DNA of 64,000 nucleotides from Agroathelia rolfsii (lineage: Eukaryota; Basidiomycota; Agaricomycetes; Amylocorticiales; Amylocorticiaceae): contig JABRWF010000004.1 in assembly GCA_018343915.1 (NCBI GenBank), positions 4,340,001 to 4,404,000 on the forward strand. Direction: 5' to 3'. The notes below the pieces were generated by a model. It worked only from the letters and a program-made list of their open reading frames with translations. It had not been told where the DNA came from and searched no databases. Of this stretch, positions 23,314-36,500 are shown piece after piece. Positions within the stretch are counted from its first letter, which is position 1, and each line of letters begins with the position of its first letter. The position numbers were made by a program, and so were the translations under genes.

Positions 23314-23780
23314 ACCAGGCCTCCCTCGGACTTCCATGGTCTGAGAAGAAGCAACTAGCGATCGCTTACAAAGAGCAACCCCTTCATAAAAATTTTTTTT
23401 TAGTACTTCCTTCTGAACACGTAAGCAACAAACTACTTCAGAAAGCCATTGTACAGAGCCCTCCAAAGCCTGTTTACAACTCCATTTAGACAGAAATAGC
23501 ATATACGTTCTACGCAATTTTCTGGCTGTATCCAAAGCACTATACAGGCCTAATACGCCTGGTGTTCTAGGAGTTCCCATTGGGAATTAAAGTCTATTGT
23601 TGCTAAGCGTGAGTGGCGCCTTTTCCACCCCCCCCTGCTATTAAAAATTTGCGTGATTATTTCCGTGTGATTACTATACAGGCAAGCTCTAGCCCCGGAA
23701 GAAGAAGAAAATCCCGCTAAACCGCATTTGGAAACCGGTACGACCACCGGTGACGAAGAACAACGCATTTTGCTCTGTGA

Positions 23781-25253
23781 ATGAGCACACGTAGAGGAAC
23801 CACATACAAGCCAAAAGAAGTCCCAGTTCCGTGGGCAACCAAATCAACCGCTTCCCCACCAGAAGTCACAAGAGAAGTCGCGTCGAGCTCCGCTCCGCAC
23901 TTATCTGAAGAAGAAGAGGAAGAAGAATTCGATGAAGAAGCTGTTTCCACGCAAGCCTCACCCCCAAAGACTCCCAAAGGACAAGAAGAAGCCCCTGTAG
24001 AATACCCCTCACCTTCAGACTTCCACTACCAATACACTACCGAGGCCGCGTATCCCGAATCCCCAGTTATTCCACACCCCTCTCCCTCTAAAAGCCGCCG
24101 AGAACATCGCAAGGAGAAACGAAGAGAAGTTACCGAAGAAGAAGAACCCATGATGTCCTTACCACAAGAACTTGGACAAATCTTGGCGCTTCTACAAGCC
24201 AATCAGTCTCACATTCAAGCTTCCATGGAACAAATGCAAGAGACACAGGCCCGGTTTGCTGACCTTCTAGAAAGGGAACAACCAGCCCCTGCCACCATCA
24301 ACACTTCGTCAACCCCAAAAGAGATCGGACAGTCCCCCGAAAAGTGGTCAGGTGATTGGACCAAGTACCAGTCCTTTATTTTTGGGTTCGAAAACCATAT
24401 CAAACTTAACCCAAGAATATACGCCTTGGACTATACAAAAGCACGCTACTTTGTGGGATTGTTAGAAGGAGCTCCGAAGGCCTGGAGCCAGAAATTTGAT
24501 GACGTAATTGATACAAAGGGGTTCAACTTCAAAAAGGACCTCTATGCGAAGTTCAAAGCGTTGTATGGAGCAAGGGATTTTGGGAGGATAGCTCTCCAAA
24601 AATTACAAGACCTGAAACAGGGGACGTCCTCAGTTGCAGATTTTATGGCGACTTTCTCCACCCTTGCGAACCAGACCAAACTATCTGGAGAAGATCTCAG
24701 AGTCCGGTATTGGCAGGCCCTATCACCCAAAATCAGGGGAGTTATTGGCAGATACCCAAAGGAGCGCCGGGACTCATTGGAACACCTGATGGAAGCTGCG
24801 GTGGATGCCGAAGAAGGGCTTTGTGATGCAGGAGTATGGATGGACGGATGGAAGCCTAAACCCCGTTTCCAGAACACATCGGGTACTGCTACAAACCCTA
24901 TCACAATCAACGCAGCACAAGCACCACCCGCTCCCTCATCCTCAGCCATACAAGGAAGTTGCCATCCGCCATGAGACCTTAGCACTGTACAGTGTTACAA
25001 TTGCCAGCAATGGGGCCACTTCGCCTCCAATTGCATGAACCCGCGGGTCTCAAGATACTAGGGGACTAGGCCAAGGGTTCAGGCAACCACAACGACAATC
25101 CCTCCTACCCCATCAGCTGACCAACTTGGTACCTCTGCTGCTGCCGATGACATTAACGAAGGATCTTCTACAATGACAATGGCCGATCTACAGGCATTGG
25201 TGGAACAACAAGCCATGGTGCTTGCCGCCTTCAAAGACAAGGCGGGTTTTTAG
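23781..25253 (+). pseudogene. gypsy-1 gag
   Basis: Capsid-nucleocapsid precursor of about 490 codons. N-terminal Ser/Glu/Pro-rich region, coiled segment ALLQANQSHIQASMEQMQE, retrotransposon gag core (SGDWTKYQSFIFGFENHI, ARYFVGLLEGAPKAW, FKALYGARDFGRIALQKL), then a CCHC knuckle CYNCQQWGHFASNC. Stops at 24972 (TGA) and about 25060 (TAG) break it. The natural stop TAG at 25251 follows slippery G_GGT_TTT. Confidence 0.9.
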
Positions 25254-28200
25254 AAGGGTTGACAGAAAGGGCCATTTTGGCCGACCCATATCTTATAAAC
25301 CATTTTTCTTCTCTTCTTTCTTGCAAATCTGTTTCCATTTCCGGTGCGCATGGACAGCACCTTCATATTCCCATTATGTTCCATGGACAATTTTCCTCTC
25401 TTGTAACATTAGCTATGATTGACTCTGGAGCCTCTTCCTCATTTATTCATTCTTGCTTTGTAAAAGAAAACAAAATAAAAACAAAAAAATTACCTCGTAC
25501 TATCCCTGTATATAACATAGACAATTCACTCAATACACAAGGCAGTATCAAAGAAATAGTTGTTCTTGAGACAAGTATTGGTGGAATCCAAAAGAAACTC
25601 CCATTTTTAGTCACGAATATTGGACCCGAAAATGTGATCCTAGGCATAGACTGGCTCCGGTTGGAGAACCCGGTAATTGATTGGTCAGCAGGGAAAGTCA
25701 CGCACCCTGACCGCTTAACCATTGCCTCAAACCTTTTACCAGAATGGGCATCGGAATTTACATCGGTATTCTCTAAGGAAGCTTCCCAGAGAATGCCACT
25801 CCGAAAACCCTGGGATCACAAGATTGAACTCAAAAATGATGCACAACTCCGAAGAAGCAAGGCCTACCCTCTTTCGGTCAAAGAAGAAGAAGCTCTGGTT
25901 GATTACCTGCAAGAGAACCTTGAGAAAGGCTACATCAGAAAGTCTGAAAGTCCAATTGCTGCCCCAATGTTCTTCGTCCCCAAGAAAAATGGTACCCTTA
26001 GACCGGTCCAAGACTATTGAAAGCTCAATGCTGAAACCATCGAGAACGCTTATCCCCTCCCCCTTATCTCCGAATTACAAGACAAGATGACCAAGTTCTG
26101 AACCTTCTGCAAAATTGATCTCCGATGGGGTTTCAATAACATCCGGATTAGAGAAGGGGACAAATACAAGGCTGCCTTCATCACCAACAAAGGCCTGTTC
26201 GAGCCGACGGTTATGACTTTTGGCTTATGTAATGCACCAGCAATCATGCAGACAATGATGGACGACCTCTTTTACAAATTTAACCAGCTTGGATGGCTAG
26301 TTCATTACATAGACGATATCATTATTGGTGCACAAACAGAAGCCGAACTTCGTGAACAAGTTCTAGAAGTACTGAGGGTCCTCAAAGACAATGACCTGTT
26401 TGCCAATCTCAAAAAATTCGAGTATGATGTGCCCGAAGTAGATATCCTGGGAGCCCTAGTATCATTTGGTTCAATCCGTATGACCCCGGAAAAGGTTAAG
26501 GCGGTTCTAGAATGGCCTACACCCCAGAAGGTCTCCGATGTCCGGCGTTTCCGCGGCCTAGCCAACTATTACCAGCGCTTCATTCGGAACTTTGCGCAAA
26601 TTTGTAAACCTTTGGACAGGTTAACCGGTAAGGTCGAATGGAAATGGGAACAAGAAGAACAGGAGGCGTTTGACGGCTTGAAGAAAGCATTTACTTCCGC
26701 TCCAGTACTCGGAGCATATTCCCAGACAGCAGAAACTCGCCTCGAGACCGACGCATCCAATTTTGCAACAGGCGCAGTCCTACTTTAAAAGCAAAATGAC
26801 AATTCTTGGCACCCCATTGCCTTTCTCTCCCAAGCTATGAACGATGCCGAGCGAAATTATGACATATGGGACAAGGAAATGCTAGGAATCATCCGTACCC
26901 TAGATGCTTAGCGCCACTACCTCATTGGTCTCCCCCACCCCTTCGAAATCTGTACCAATCACAAAAATCTTGAGTATTGGAAGACAGCCCGGAATCTAAC
27001 AAGACGACAGGCTAGATGGTCATTATTCCTGTCAGAATTTCGCTTCACCATCTCTTATCTCCGAGGCTCCAAAAACGGTCGTGCCGACCCCCTCTCACGA
27101 TGACCCAATTTCTAGAAGTCAGACGAAGAGGACAATCTTGACCAGGTGGTTCTAGACCCTAAGCTATTTCAAATAAACACTGCTAGAAGAGGCCACATAG
27201 AAATTCAGGGCGAAAAGGGAATCTTGGACAGAATCAGAAGCAAAGCAAGGGACGCTGAAATTGCAAATGCTTTGGGATTGGTTAAAGAGCTTGGGCCGGT
27301 CAAACTGCAGAAGGGGCTGGAAGAGTGGAACGAGGAGAACGGTCTAATTCTACACCTTGGAAAAGTCTACGTCCCTTGTGACACCACTCTACGTAATGAT
27401 ATTATCCGGTTACACCACGACGTCCCGACAGCTGGTCATCCGGGCTGCTACAAGACCTTAGAACTAGTTTCCAGAAACTATTGGTGGCCTGGACTCATAA
27501 AGACAGTTAACAACTACATTTCCTCATGCCCCAGCTGTCTTGCTTCCAAAATGGCTAGAACTATGCCAGTAGGACCCTTGTCTCCCCTACCAACCCCCGA
27601 GCGACCTTGGGAACACGTAACATCGGACATGATTGTCAAACTTCCCGAATCCTAGGGCTTTGATTCCATCCTGGTAGTAGTAGACAGGTTAACTAAAATG
27701 TGCCACCTAATTCCATGTGTGGAAGCAATCACCGCATCAGAAATGGCAGACCTATACTTAGCACACGTCTTCCGACTACACGGCCTTCCCCGGCAATGGA
27801 CTTCTGACCGAGGACCCCAGTTTGCCGGAAAAGTTATGCATGAGATTCACAAACGATTAGACATTAAAACGTCCCTGTCCACCACCTACTACCCGCAGTC
27901 TGACAGACAAACCGAATGACTTAATCAAGAAGTCGAGGTTTATTTGAGAAACTACATATTGCACCAATAAGATAATTGGGCCGGCCTTCTACCGCTTGCT
28001 GAGTTTGCATTAAACAATCGACAGCAAGCCTCCACTGGGTCATCACCTTTTGAAATGAACTATGGTTTCTCCCCCAGAATGAATCTTACGACGGCCGGAA
28101 TCCCAAATACAGAAGGGGCACAACTATGGACAGAAAAGGTCAAAGAACTTCAAGAAGATGCTAAGGCTGCACTAGATCATGCGGCTAGCCGAATGAAATA

Positions 28201-28786
28201 TTTCTTTGACAAACATATGGTGGAAGTCCCGAAGTACGCTATTGGCAACAAAGTTTGGTTAAGCACTGAAAATATCAAACTGGCCCAACCATCAAAGAAA
28301 CTTTTGGCTAAATGGATCGGACCATACAAAATCACGGAACTTATAGGAAACCGAGCGGTTTGGCTCGCTATCCCCAAAAGATGGACCATCCACGATGTCT
28401 TCCATGTATCATTGATCAAACCACATGTACAAGTAGAGTCCAGACCACTCGCCCCTATTCCAGAAGTCATTGAAGTAGAAGGAGAAGAAGAACATGAAGT
28501 TCTGCAAATTAAGGATAGCTGTCTAAGCCCAAGGACCAAGAAATTAGAGTATCTGGTTGAATGGAAAGGATATCCCGGTAAAGACTCGTGGGAAAAAGAA
28601 TCAAATATTACCAATGCCCCACGAATCATCAAGGAGTTCCACAAAAAGAATCCCAAAGCACCTAAACGCCTCTCGGCTGCAGTTTTTGTGGATCTCCCAT
28701 TCCGACCAATCGAAAATTTCATGGAGACTACGGAAAAGATAGGAGGAACATGGGAACTTGGGATGTTCCGGAGGAAATCCCCTTAG
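25244..28786 (+). pseudogene. gypsy-1 pol: protease, RT, RNase H, integrase, chromodomain
   Basis: Pol starts in the -1 frame at the gag stop. Landmarks: protease AMIDSGASSSFIHS; RT MFFVPKKNGTLRPVQDY, MTFGLCNAPAIMQTMM and the intact catalytic VHYIDDIIIG; RNase H ETDASNFATGAVLL and [11 protein letters not shown]; integrase zinc region GHPGCYKTLELVSRNYWWPG...CPSC, core DRLTKMCHLIP and WTSDRGPQFAG; C-terminal chromodomain LEYLVEWKGYPGKDSWEKES; end GMFRRKSP. Nine premature stops (26018, 26099, 26786, about 26908, 27101, 27113, 27653, 27917, 27967) lie in one unbroken frame. Confidence 0.93.
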
Positions 28787-28797
28787 GAAGGGGGTAA

Positions 28798-29648
28798 TAT
28801 CATGAGAAGGAAATTTTCACCGATTTTTTGGTTATTCTCTTGTATTATTTGGACTATTATTTAATTAGTTATTGCATTTTCTTTTCCTTTTCTTATTTTT
28901 CTTATAAAATTACCCTTTAGGGCGTGGACTGTGGGCAGTGCAAGTGGTCATGTGATTGGCCCTCACGTATTCCAAGCCGCACATCACAGGAGTAATCTCG
29001 GGGCTGTGTATACTTCTATTTTCACTATCACACACAGCCCAGGAACACAGCCTTCCTTCCCTGAGCAATTCCTAACGATTACTGGTATCGGTCCGGAAAC
29101 GGATCTCCACACAGATGCCCGGTGGAGTTAGGATAAAAGCTCTTCCCCTGCATTGCCACGTTTACGCTTCTATTTCCCTCTACGCACAGACCATTAAGGC
29201 TACGCACGGACCCTTCAATAGTAGTATAAATAGTGCATGTAACTTGTCCTGAAGAGCTCAGCTTTGACCTCTTCACCTTCAGGCAAGTAAAGGTTTTGTA
29301 TTCCATAAAAATGATTACTAATAACATCTTTGCCTTCAGGGTACTATCTCTCAGGCCTAGGCCATCGTCCTAGCCCCCCCCTTCCCCTCTCTCTCTCTCT
29401 ACCTTTCTACTTGGAGGCGGTGCAAATCCCCTCATGTGTGTGTGTGTGAACATAAGAGCAACAAATATGCATAAGCTAAGAAAGTACCCGGGCAGGCCTT
29501 CAATAGAATAAAGGCTCTGCTATCTATGGGAATACTTGTGCGTAAGGTACTTCTAGTATTTAGTGTTAAGAAGGGCATTCGTTGCGCTTGAAGTTGTTTG
29601 TGGGTGTTGACCTACAATCTCTACAAGTCAAGGAGTGTACCCTTGACA
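28798..29648 (+). repeat. gypsy-1 3' LTR
   Basis: 851 bp, same length as the 5' LTR and nearly identical, with scattered transitions (for example CGCTG/CACCG in the first 30 bp). The first bases read TATCATGAG rather than TGTCATGAG. It follows the polypurine tract GGAAGGGGG. Confidence 0.95.
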
Positions 29649-29653
29649 CTTTT

Positions 29654-30331
29654 TGAGAAGGTTCAGATATTCCTTATCACCTTTGGACTCCTAAAATAGC
29701 TATGGGGTAAAGCATTATACCATGCAACACTCATATACAACATGTCACATTATCGAACTATAGGCATGTCACTGTATTAGAAGCATTTTAGCAAGCTGCC
29801 TTCTATCAACATGTTTTACCTATGGGGTAATCCTGTTGTTATTAAAAATGATAACCCTGACAAATTGAATCCTTGTGGAGATATTGGAAATTGGATTGGA
29901 TTCAACCCTGAATCTAATGGCCATTGTGTCTATTGGGTTAAAGCACGTAGTGGTAACAAGATTTTGATTGAGCAAAACATTATTTTTCTAAATGACATGA
30001 TGCTTATTGTGGGGGAGTACCCAGATAATTTAGACATCAATTTCAGGCCACTTAAGTCATCCAATAACTATAGAACAATCATATCCAAGCCAAAGGATCC
30101 AGACATTCTGGAAGGAAAATGAATTCGAGTACCTTCTAGGTGATTACGCAACACTACTGAGTTCTAATTTGATGATGAATTCATTTCTCCTGACTTTCCT
30201 ATTTCACTCATTGCATCTCAAGATTTCAAATCACCAATTAATGTATTCACTTCTGATCTGCAAGGGTTCCCACATACCATTTGGGAAGCACAGAACTGGC
30301 CTGACTGGTCAAAATAGAAAGAGGCTATAAC
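29654..30331 (+). pseudogene. copia-2 integrase C-terminal region
   Basis: Resumes after gypsy-1 (YHLWTPKIAMG) and continues with NPCGDIGNWIGFNPESNGHC, the conserved copia integrase C-terminal block (usual form: G...C.FIGY....KGYR.W), then NKILIEQNIIFLNDM. It ends in an acidic linker before the LTR-D insertion. It contains several stops. Confidence 0.8.
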
Positions 30332-30724
30332 TGTCAAGAGCACACCTGCCTCTTGTCACCAAAACTCAACTAGAGTCTACGTCAACCCCTGTAAGGTGCG
30401 GGGTAGCCAGTAAGGCTATTTTACAACTCCTAAGACCTAGGCTACGCGGGTGTACACTTCCTTGCCCGGTTTCTGCTATCACGCAACTTCTAGCTTTTCA
30501 ATCACCAGGTGTTACTCCAAGCTTGCTAAGCTTTCACACAAGGTCTATTGTTAAGACAGGAAATATCTTGTGTATGCAGATATAGGTGCGATGTATCTTA
30601 ACCATGACAAATGCAGGGCAAAGCCTTTGCTTGCTTGAGTGCACTAAGCACTATGTGGTGTATACAGCAATGCAAATGGTCAGCCAAAGGCCTGGACCTG
30701 TCTTATGCATGCTAACAAAAGAGG

Positions 30725-31573
30725 TGTCATAAAAAGGGAATTTTCGCCAATTTTTCGGTTATTTTCTTGTATTATTTGGACTACAACTTATTTAGTTATT
30801 ACATTTTCTTTCTTTTCTTTTATTTTCCTTATAAAAATTACCCTTTAGGGTGTGGACTGTGGGCAGTGTAGCGGTCATGTGATTGGCCCTCATGTGTTTC
30901 CAAGCCGCATGTCACAGGAGTAATCTTGGGGCTGTGCATACTTCTCTTTCGTCATCATGCACAGCCTAGGAACACAGCCTTCCTTTCCCTGAACTATTCC
31001 TAATAGTTACCGGTACTGGTCCAGAAATGGATCTCCACACGGATGCCCGGTGGAATTAGGCTAAACGTTCTCCCCCTGCATTGCTACTCATATACTTCTA
31101 TCTCCCTTTGCGCACAGACCATTAAAGCTGTGCACGGACCATTTCATTATAGTATAAATAGTGCATGTAACTTGTCCTGAAGAGCTCAGCTTCGACCTCT
31201 TCGCCTTCAGGCAAGTAAAACCAAGGTTGTACTCATTATATAGATTACTAATCAAAACTTCGTCTTCAGGGTATTTCCTTTTGGCCTAGGCCCTTCGTCC
31301 TAGCCCCCCCCCCTCTCTCTCTCTCTCTCCATTTTACTTGTGGGTGGTGTAAATCCCCCAAAAAGCGTGTGCGTGTGAATAAGAGTAAAACAATTACGTA
31401 AGAGATAAGAAAGTACCCGGCGCACCCTCAATAGATAAAGGGATTGCGTATCTGTGGGAACACTCTTACGTAGGTACTTCAGTATTTCTAGTGTTAAGGT
31501 GTATTGTTTGGTTATTCACACAAGTAGGCTCTCCACGCCCAACGTCACATAGTCAAGGAGTATACCCTTGACA
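30725..31573 (+). repeat. gypsy-2 5' LTR
   Basis: 849 bp, TGTCATAAAAAGGG...CCCTTGACA. TATAAATAG box near 31153. The leader sequence AGCTTCGACCT (31188-31198) differs by one base from gypsy-1 and is matched by the opposite change in the primer-binding site. Confidence 0.95.
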
Positions 31574-31575
31574 TT

Positions 31576-31586
31576 AGGTCGAAGCT
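31576..31586 (+). promoter_or_regulatory. gypsy-2 self-primer-binding site
   Basis: AGGTCGAAGCT, exactly complementary to AGCTTCGACCT at 31188-31198. Compared with gypsy-1 both strands of the pairing have changed (A to G here, T to C in the LTR), keeping all 11 pairs. Confidence 0.85.
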
Positions 31587-32047
31587 ACCAGGTGTCCCTC
31601 GGACTTCCATGGTCTGAGAAGAAGCGACTAGTGATCGCTTACGAAGAGCACTCTTCCTTTCTTCTATTACATACAAACTTCTGAGTACGTAAGGAGTAAA
31701 CTACTTTAGGAAGCCATTGCGTAGCGCCCTCCAAAGCCTATTTGCAACCCTGTTAAGACAGAGATAGCGTGTACGTTCCACGCGATTCTTTGGCTGTATC
31801 CAAAGCACAGAACAGGCCTAACAAGCTTGGTATTCTAGGAGCCCTCATCGGGGGTTAAAGTTTATTACTCCTAAGCGTAAGTGGCACTTTTACCACCCCC
31901 CCCTGCCATTACAAACTTTGTGTGATTTTTGTGTGAATACGATACGGGCAAGCTCTAGCCCTGGAAGAAGAAGAAAATCCCACTAACCGCATAAGGAAAC
32001 CGGTATGACCACCGGTGACGAAGAAGACCGCACTACCCACTCTGTAA

Positions 32048-33514
32048 ATGAGCACACGCAAGGGCACTTCCTATAAGCCCAAAGAAGTACCTGTTCCCTG
32101 GGCTACTAAGTCCACCGCATCCCCTCCCGAAGTCACGAAAGAAATCGCATCGAGCTCCGCTCCACATATATCTGAAGAAGAAGAAGAGTCCGGCGAGGAA
32201 GCCGTCTCCACACAAGCATCCCCACCTAAGACACCAGAAGGTCAGGAAGAAGCCCCCTCGGAGTACCCCTCACCATCAGAATTCCGCCGCCGCTACACTA
32301 CCGAGGCCTCATACCCCGAATCGCCTATTGTACCCCACCCATCTCCCTCCAAGAGCCACCGCGACCGCCGTCAAGAAAAGTGAAGAGAAGTCGTTGAAGA
32401 AGAACCTGCAGAAATGTCATTACCTTAAGAATTAGGTCAAATCTTGGCTCTCTTACAAGCCAATCAAGCCCGGATTCAAAGCTCCATGGAGCAAATGCAG
32501 GAAACCCAGGCCCAATTTGCTGACCTCCTTGAAAGAGAACAACCCTCCCCTGCCACCATCACCACTTCATCAACCCCAAAAGAGATTGGGCAGTCCCCCG
32601 AAAAATGGTCAGGCGACTGGACCAAGTATCAGTCCTTTATTTTTGGATTTGAAAACCATATCAAGCTTAATCCAAAAATATACGCATCAGACTACACGAA
32701 GGCAAGATACTTTGTAGGGTTGCTGGAAGGAGCTCCCAAGGCTTGAAGCCAAAAATTCGATGACCTCATCGACACAAAAAGCTTCAACTTTGAAAAGGAC
32801 CTCTATGCCAAGTTCAAAGCGTTGTACGGGGCACGAGATTTTGAGAGAATCGCCCTCCAGAAATTACAAGACTTAAAACAGAGCACATCGTCAGTTGCAG
32901 ACTTTACGGCAATATTCTCTACCCTCGCAAACCAAACTAAGCTATCAGGAGAAGACTTGAGAGTTTGTTACTGGCAGGCCCTGTCACCAAAAATCAAAGG
33001 AGTTATCGGCGGATACCCAAAAGAATGGCGTGACTCTCTGGAGCATCTGATGGAAGCAGCGGTAGACGCCAAGGAAGGATTACGTGACGCAGGAGTTTGG
33101 ACGGATGGTTGGAAACCCCGTCCTCAATTCCAGAACACACAAGGTACTGCTGCAAACCCAATCACGATCAATGCGGTACAAGCCCCTCCCGCTTCAACTC
33201 TGGTTGCACAAGGAAGTCGTCGTCCTCCAAGAGACCTGAGCACAGTACAGTGTTACAACTGTCAACAATGGGGGCACTTTGCCTCCAACTGCATGAACCC
33301 TCGAGTCTCAAGGTACCAAGGATCTAGACCAAGGGTCCAGGCAACTACCTCGACAGCACCCTCTACCTCTCCCTCCACGGACCAACTCGGAAGTTCTGCT
33401 GCATCCAATGACATCAACAAAGGCTCCACAACAATGATAATGGCTGACCTACAGGCATTGGTCGAACAATAAGCGACGGCACTGGCCGCCTTCAAGGATA
33501 AGGCGGGTTTTTAG
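32048..33514 (+). pseudogene. gypsy-2 gag
   Basis: Same architecture as gypsy-1 gag: EEEEESGEEA acidic region, ALLQANQARIQSSMEQMQE, SGDWTKYQSFIFGFENHI, FKALYGARDFERIALQKL, knuckle CYNCQQWGHFASNC. Four premature stops at 32381 (TGA), 32426 (TAA), 32744 (TGA) and 33470 (TAA); each aligns with CGA, CAA, TGG or CAA in gypsy-1. Natural stop TAG at 33512 after G_GGT_TTT. Confidence 0.9.
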
Positions 33515-36500
33515 AAGGGTCAACGGAAAGGGCTATTTCGGCCAACCCATACTTGTCAAATAGATTCTCTTCTTTTCTTTCTCTTAATTCTGTTTCTATT
33601 TCTGGTGCACATGGACAGCACCTCCATATTCCCATCATATTCCATGGACAATTCTCTTCCCTTATAACACTAGCTATGATTGATTCTGGGGCTTCCTCTT
33701 TATTTATTCATTCTCGCTTTGTAAAAGAAAACAAGATAAAAACAAAAAAATTACCTCGTACTATTCCTGTATATAATATAGACAATTCACTCAATGCACA
33801 AGGCAGTATCGAAGAAATAGTCATTCTTGAAACAAGCATTGGTGGAATCTAAAAGAGGCTCCCATTTTTAGTCACAGACATTGGACCTGAGAATGTGATC
33901 CTAGGCATAGACTGGCTCTGGTTGGAAAACCCGGTAATTGATTGGTCAGCGGGGAAAGTCACGCACCCCAATTGTTTAACCATCGCTTCCAACCTTTTAC
34001 CAGAATGGGCATCAGAATTTGCATTGGTGTTCTCTAAAGAAGCCTCCTAGAGAATGCCACTTCGAAAACCCTAGGACCACAAGATCGAGCTCAAAGATGG
34101 TGCGCAACTTCGAAGAAGCAAGGCCTACCTACTTTTGGTAAAAGAAGAAGAAGCATTGGTAGATTACCTTAAGGAGAACCTCAAAAAGGGGTACATCAGG
34201 AAATCTGAAAGCCCGATCACTGCCCCCATGTTCTTTGTCCCGAAAAAGAATGGTACACTTTGCCCAGTTCAGGACTACCGTAAGCTCAATGCAGAAACAA
34301 TCAAGAATGCATACCCCCTTCCCCTCATTTCCGAGCTCCAGGACAAGATGACCAAGTTCTGGACGTTTTGCAAGATCAACTTACGGTGGGGTTTTAACAA
34401 TATCCGAATCCGAGAAGGGGATGAACACAAGGCCACCTTTATCACCAACAAAGGACTTTTCAAACCTACGGTAATGACCTTTGGTCTGTGTAACGCGCCG
34501 GCAACAATGCAAACTATGATGGATGACCTCTTCTATAAGCTCAACCAACTAGGATGGCTAGTTCATTATATTGACAACATTATCATCGGAGCACAGACCA
34601 AGACCGAACTCTGAAAGCGTGTTCTAGAAGCTCTAGGTATCCTCAAAGCAAATGACCTCTTTACCAATCTGGAGAAATTTGAATATGATGTCCCTGAAGT
34701 TGATATCCTCGGCGCCCTCATCTCCTTCAGTTCGATACAAATGACCCTAGAAAAAGTCAAAGCGGTTCTAGACTGGCCTACCCCTCAGAAAGTCTCCGAT
34801 GTTCGGCGTTTCCATGGACTTGCAAATTACTACCGTCGCTTCATCCGGAACTTCGCCCAAATATGCAAACCCCTAGACCGCTTAACCGGCAAAACTGAAT
34901 GGAAATAGGACAAAGAAGAACAGGATGCATTCGATAGTCTAAAAAGGGCTTTCACCTTGGCACCGGTACTAGGAGCGTATTCACAAACGGCAGAAACACG
35001 GTTGGAGACCGACACTTCTAACTTTGCTATGGGGGCAGTACTACTCCAAAAACAGGGAGACAACTCATGGCGACCAATTGCATTTCTTTCCCAGGCAATA
35101 AACAATGCCGAACAAAACTATGATATCTGGGACAAGGAAATGTTAGGTATTATTAGGGCCCTAGATGCATGGAGACATTACCTTATTGGCTTACCCCACC
35201 CCTTCGAAATCCGCACTGATCATAAGAATCTGGAATATTGGAAGACAGTGAGGAACCTCACACGAAGACAAGCAAGGTAGTCTCTATTCCTTTCTGAGTT
35301 CTGGTTCACGATCTCCTACCTCCGAGGTTCTGAGAATGGCCGTGCCGACCCCCTTTCCTGCCGGCCAGATTTCCAACGATCAGACGAAGAGGATAATCTT
35401 GATCAAGTAGTACTGGACCCAAAATTGTTCCGAATAAACGCCGCAAGAAGGGGCTATGTCATAATCCAGGGTGAAAAAGATATCTTAGATAGAATCAGAG
35501 CCAAGGCCAAAGATGCGGAGATTGCAAACGCTTTAGGCTTAGTCAAGGAGCTCAGTCCGGTGAAACTGCAAAAGGGTCTAGAAGAATGAAACGAGGAAAA
35601 TGGACTAATTCTGCATCTAGGAAAAGTCTATGTACTACGCGATACCACACTTCGCAACGACATAATCCGGTTACATCATGACATCCCGTCAGCCGGTCAC
35701 CCCGGTCGTCACAAGACACTAGAACTAGTCTCCCAAAACTATTGGTGGCCCAGACTCACTAAAGCAGTAAACAATTACGTCTCCTCCTGCCCTAGTTGCC
35801 TTGCGTCCAAAACAGCCCGTTCAATGCTAGTAGGACCCTTGTCTCCCTTGCCAACTCCTGAACGCCCTTGGGAATACGTCACTTCTGATATAATCGTCAA
35901 GCTCCCTGAGTCACAAGGTTTTGATTCCATACTGGTGGTTGTAGATAGGCTGACAAAGATGTGCCACTTGATACCATGCGTAGAAGCAATTATGGCCTCA
36001 GAAATGGCAGACCTTTACTTGGCCCATGTGTTCCGATTACATGGCCTACCACGCCAGTGGACTTCCGATCGAGGACCCCAGTTCACAGGAAAGGTCATGA
36101 GGGAAATCCATAAACGGTTAGAAATCAAGACATCCCTTTCAACCGCTTATCATCCGCAGTCAGACGGCCAAACGGAGCGCCTTAATCAGGAAGTAGAAGT
36201 GTATCTCCGAAACTATGTGTCACACCACCAAGACAACTGGGTAGGCCTTCTTCCGCTAGCTGAATTCGCGCTTAACAACCAACAACAAGCCTCTACGGGT
36301 TCTTCTCCTTTTGAAATGAATTATGGCTTCTCACCCAGAATGAACCTCACCATGGCAGGAATCCCAACTACTGAAGGAGCACAATTATGGACGGAAAAGG
36401 TTAAGGAACTCCAGGAGGACGCTAAAGCAGCTTTGGACTATGCAGCTAGCAGGATGAAGTACTTCTTTGATAAACACGCAGCAGAAATCCCTAAGTACGC

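Larger units (their letters stand above)
22450..29648 (+). mobile_element. gypsy-1: full-length Ty3/gypsy chromovirus, decayed
   Basis: 7199-bp element with two 851-bp LTRs, 22450-23300 and 28798-29648, and target duplication CTTTT (22445-22449, 29649-29653). Order: 5' LTR, primer-binding site 23303-23313, gag 23781-25253, pol 25244-28786, polypurine tract GGAAGGGGG, 3' LTR. It is inserted in the copia-2 integrase. Gag and pol have no frameshifts but at least 11 nonsense codons, all transition-type. The 3' LTR start is mutated (TATCATGAG). Confidence 0.95.
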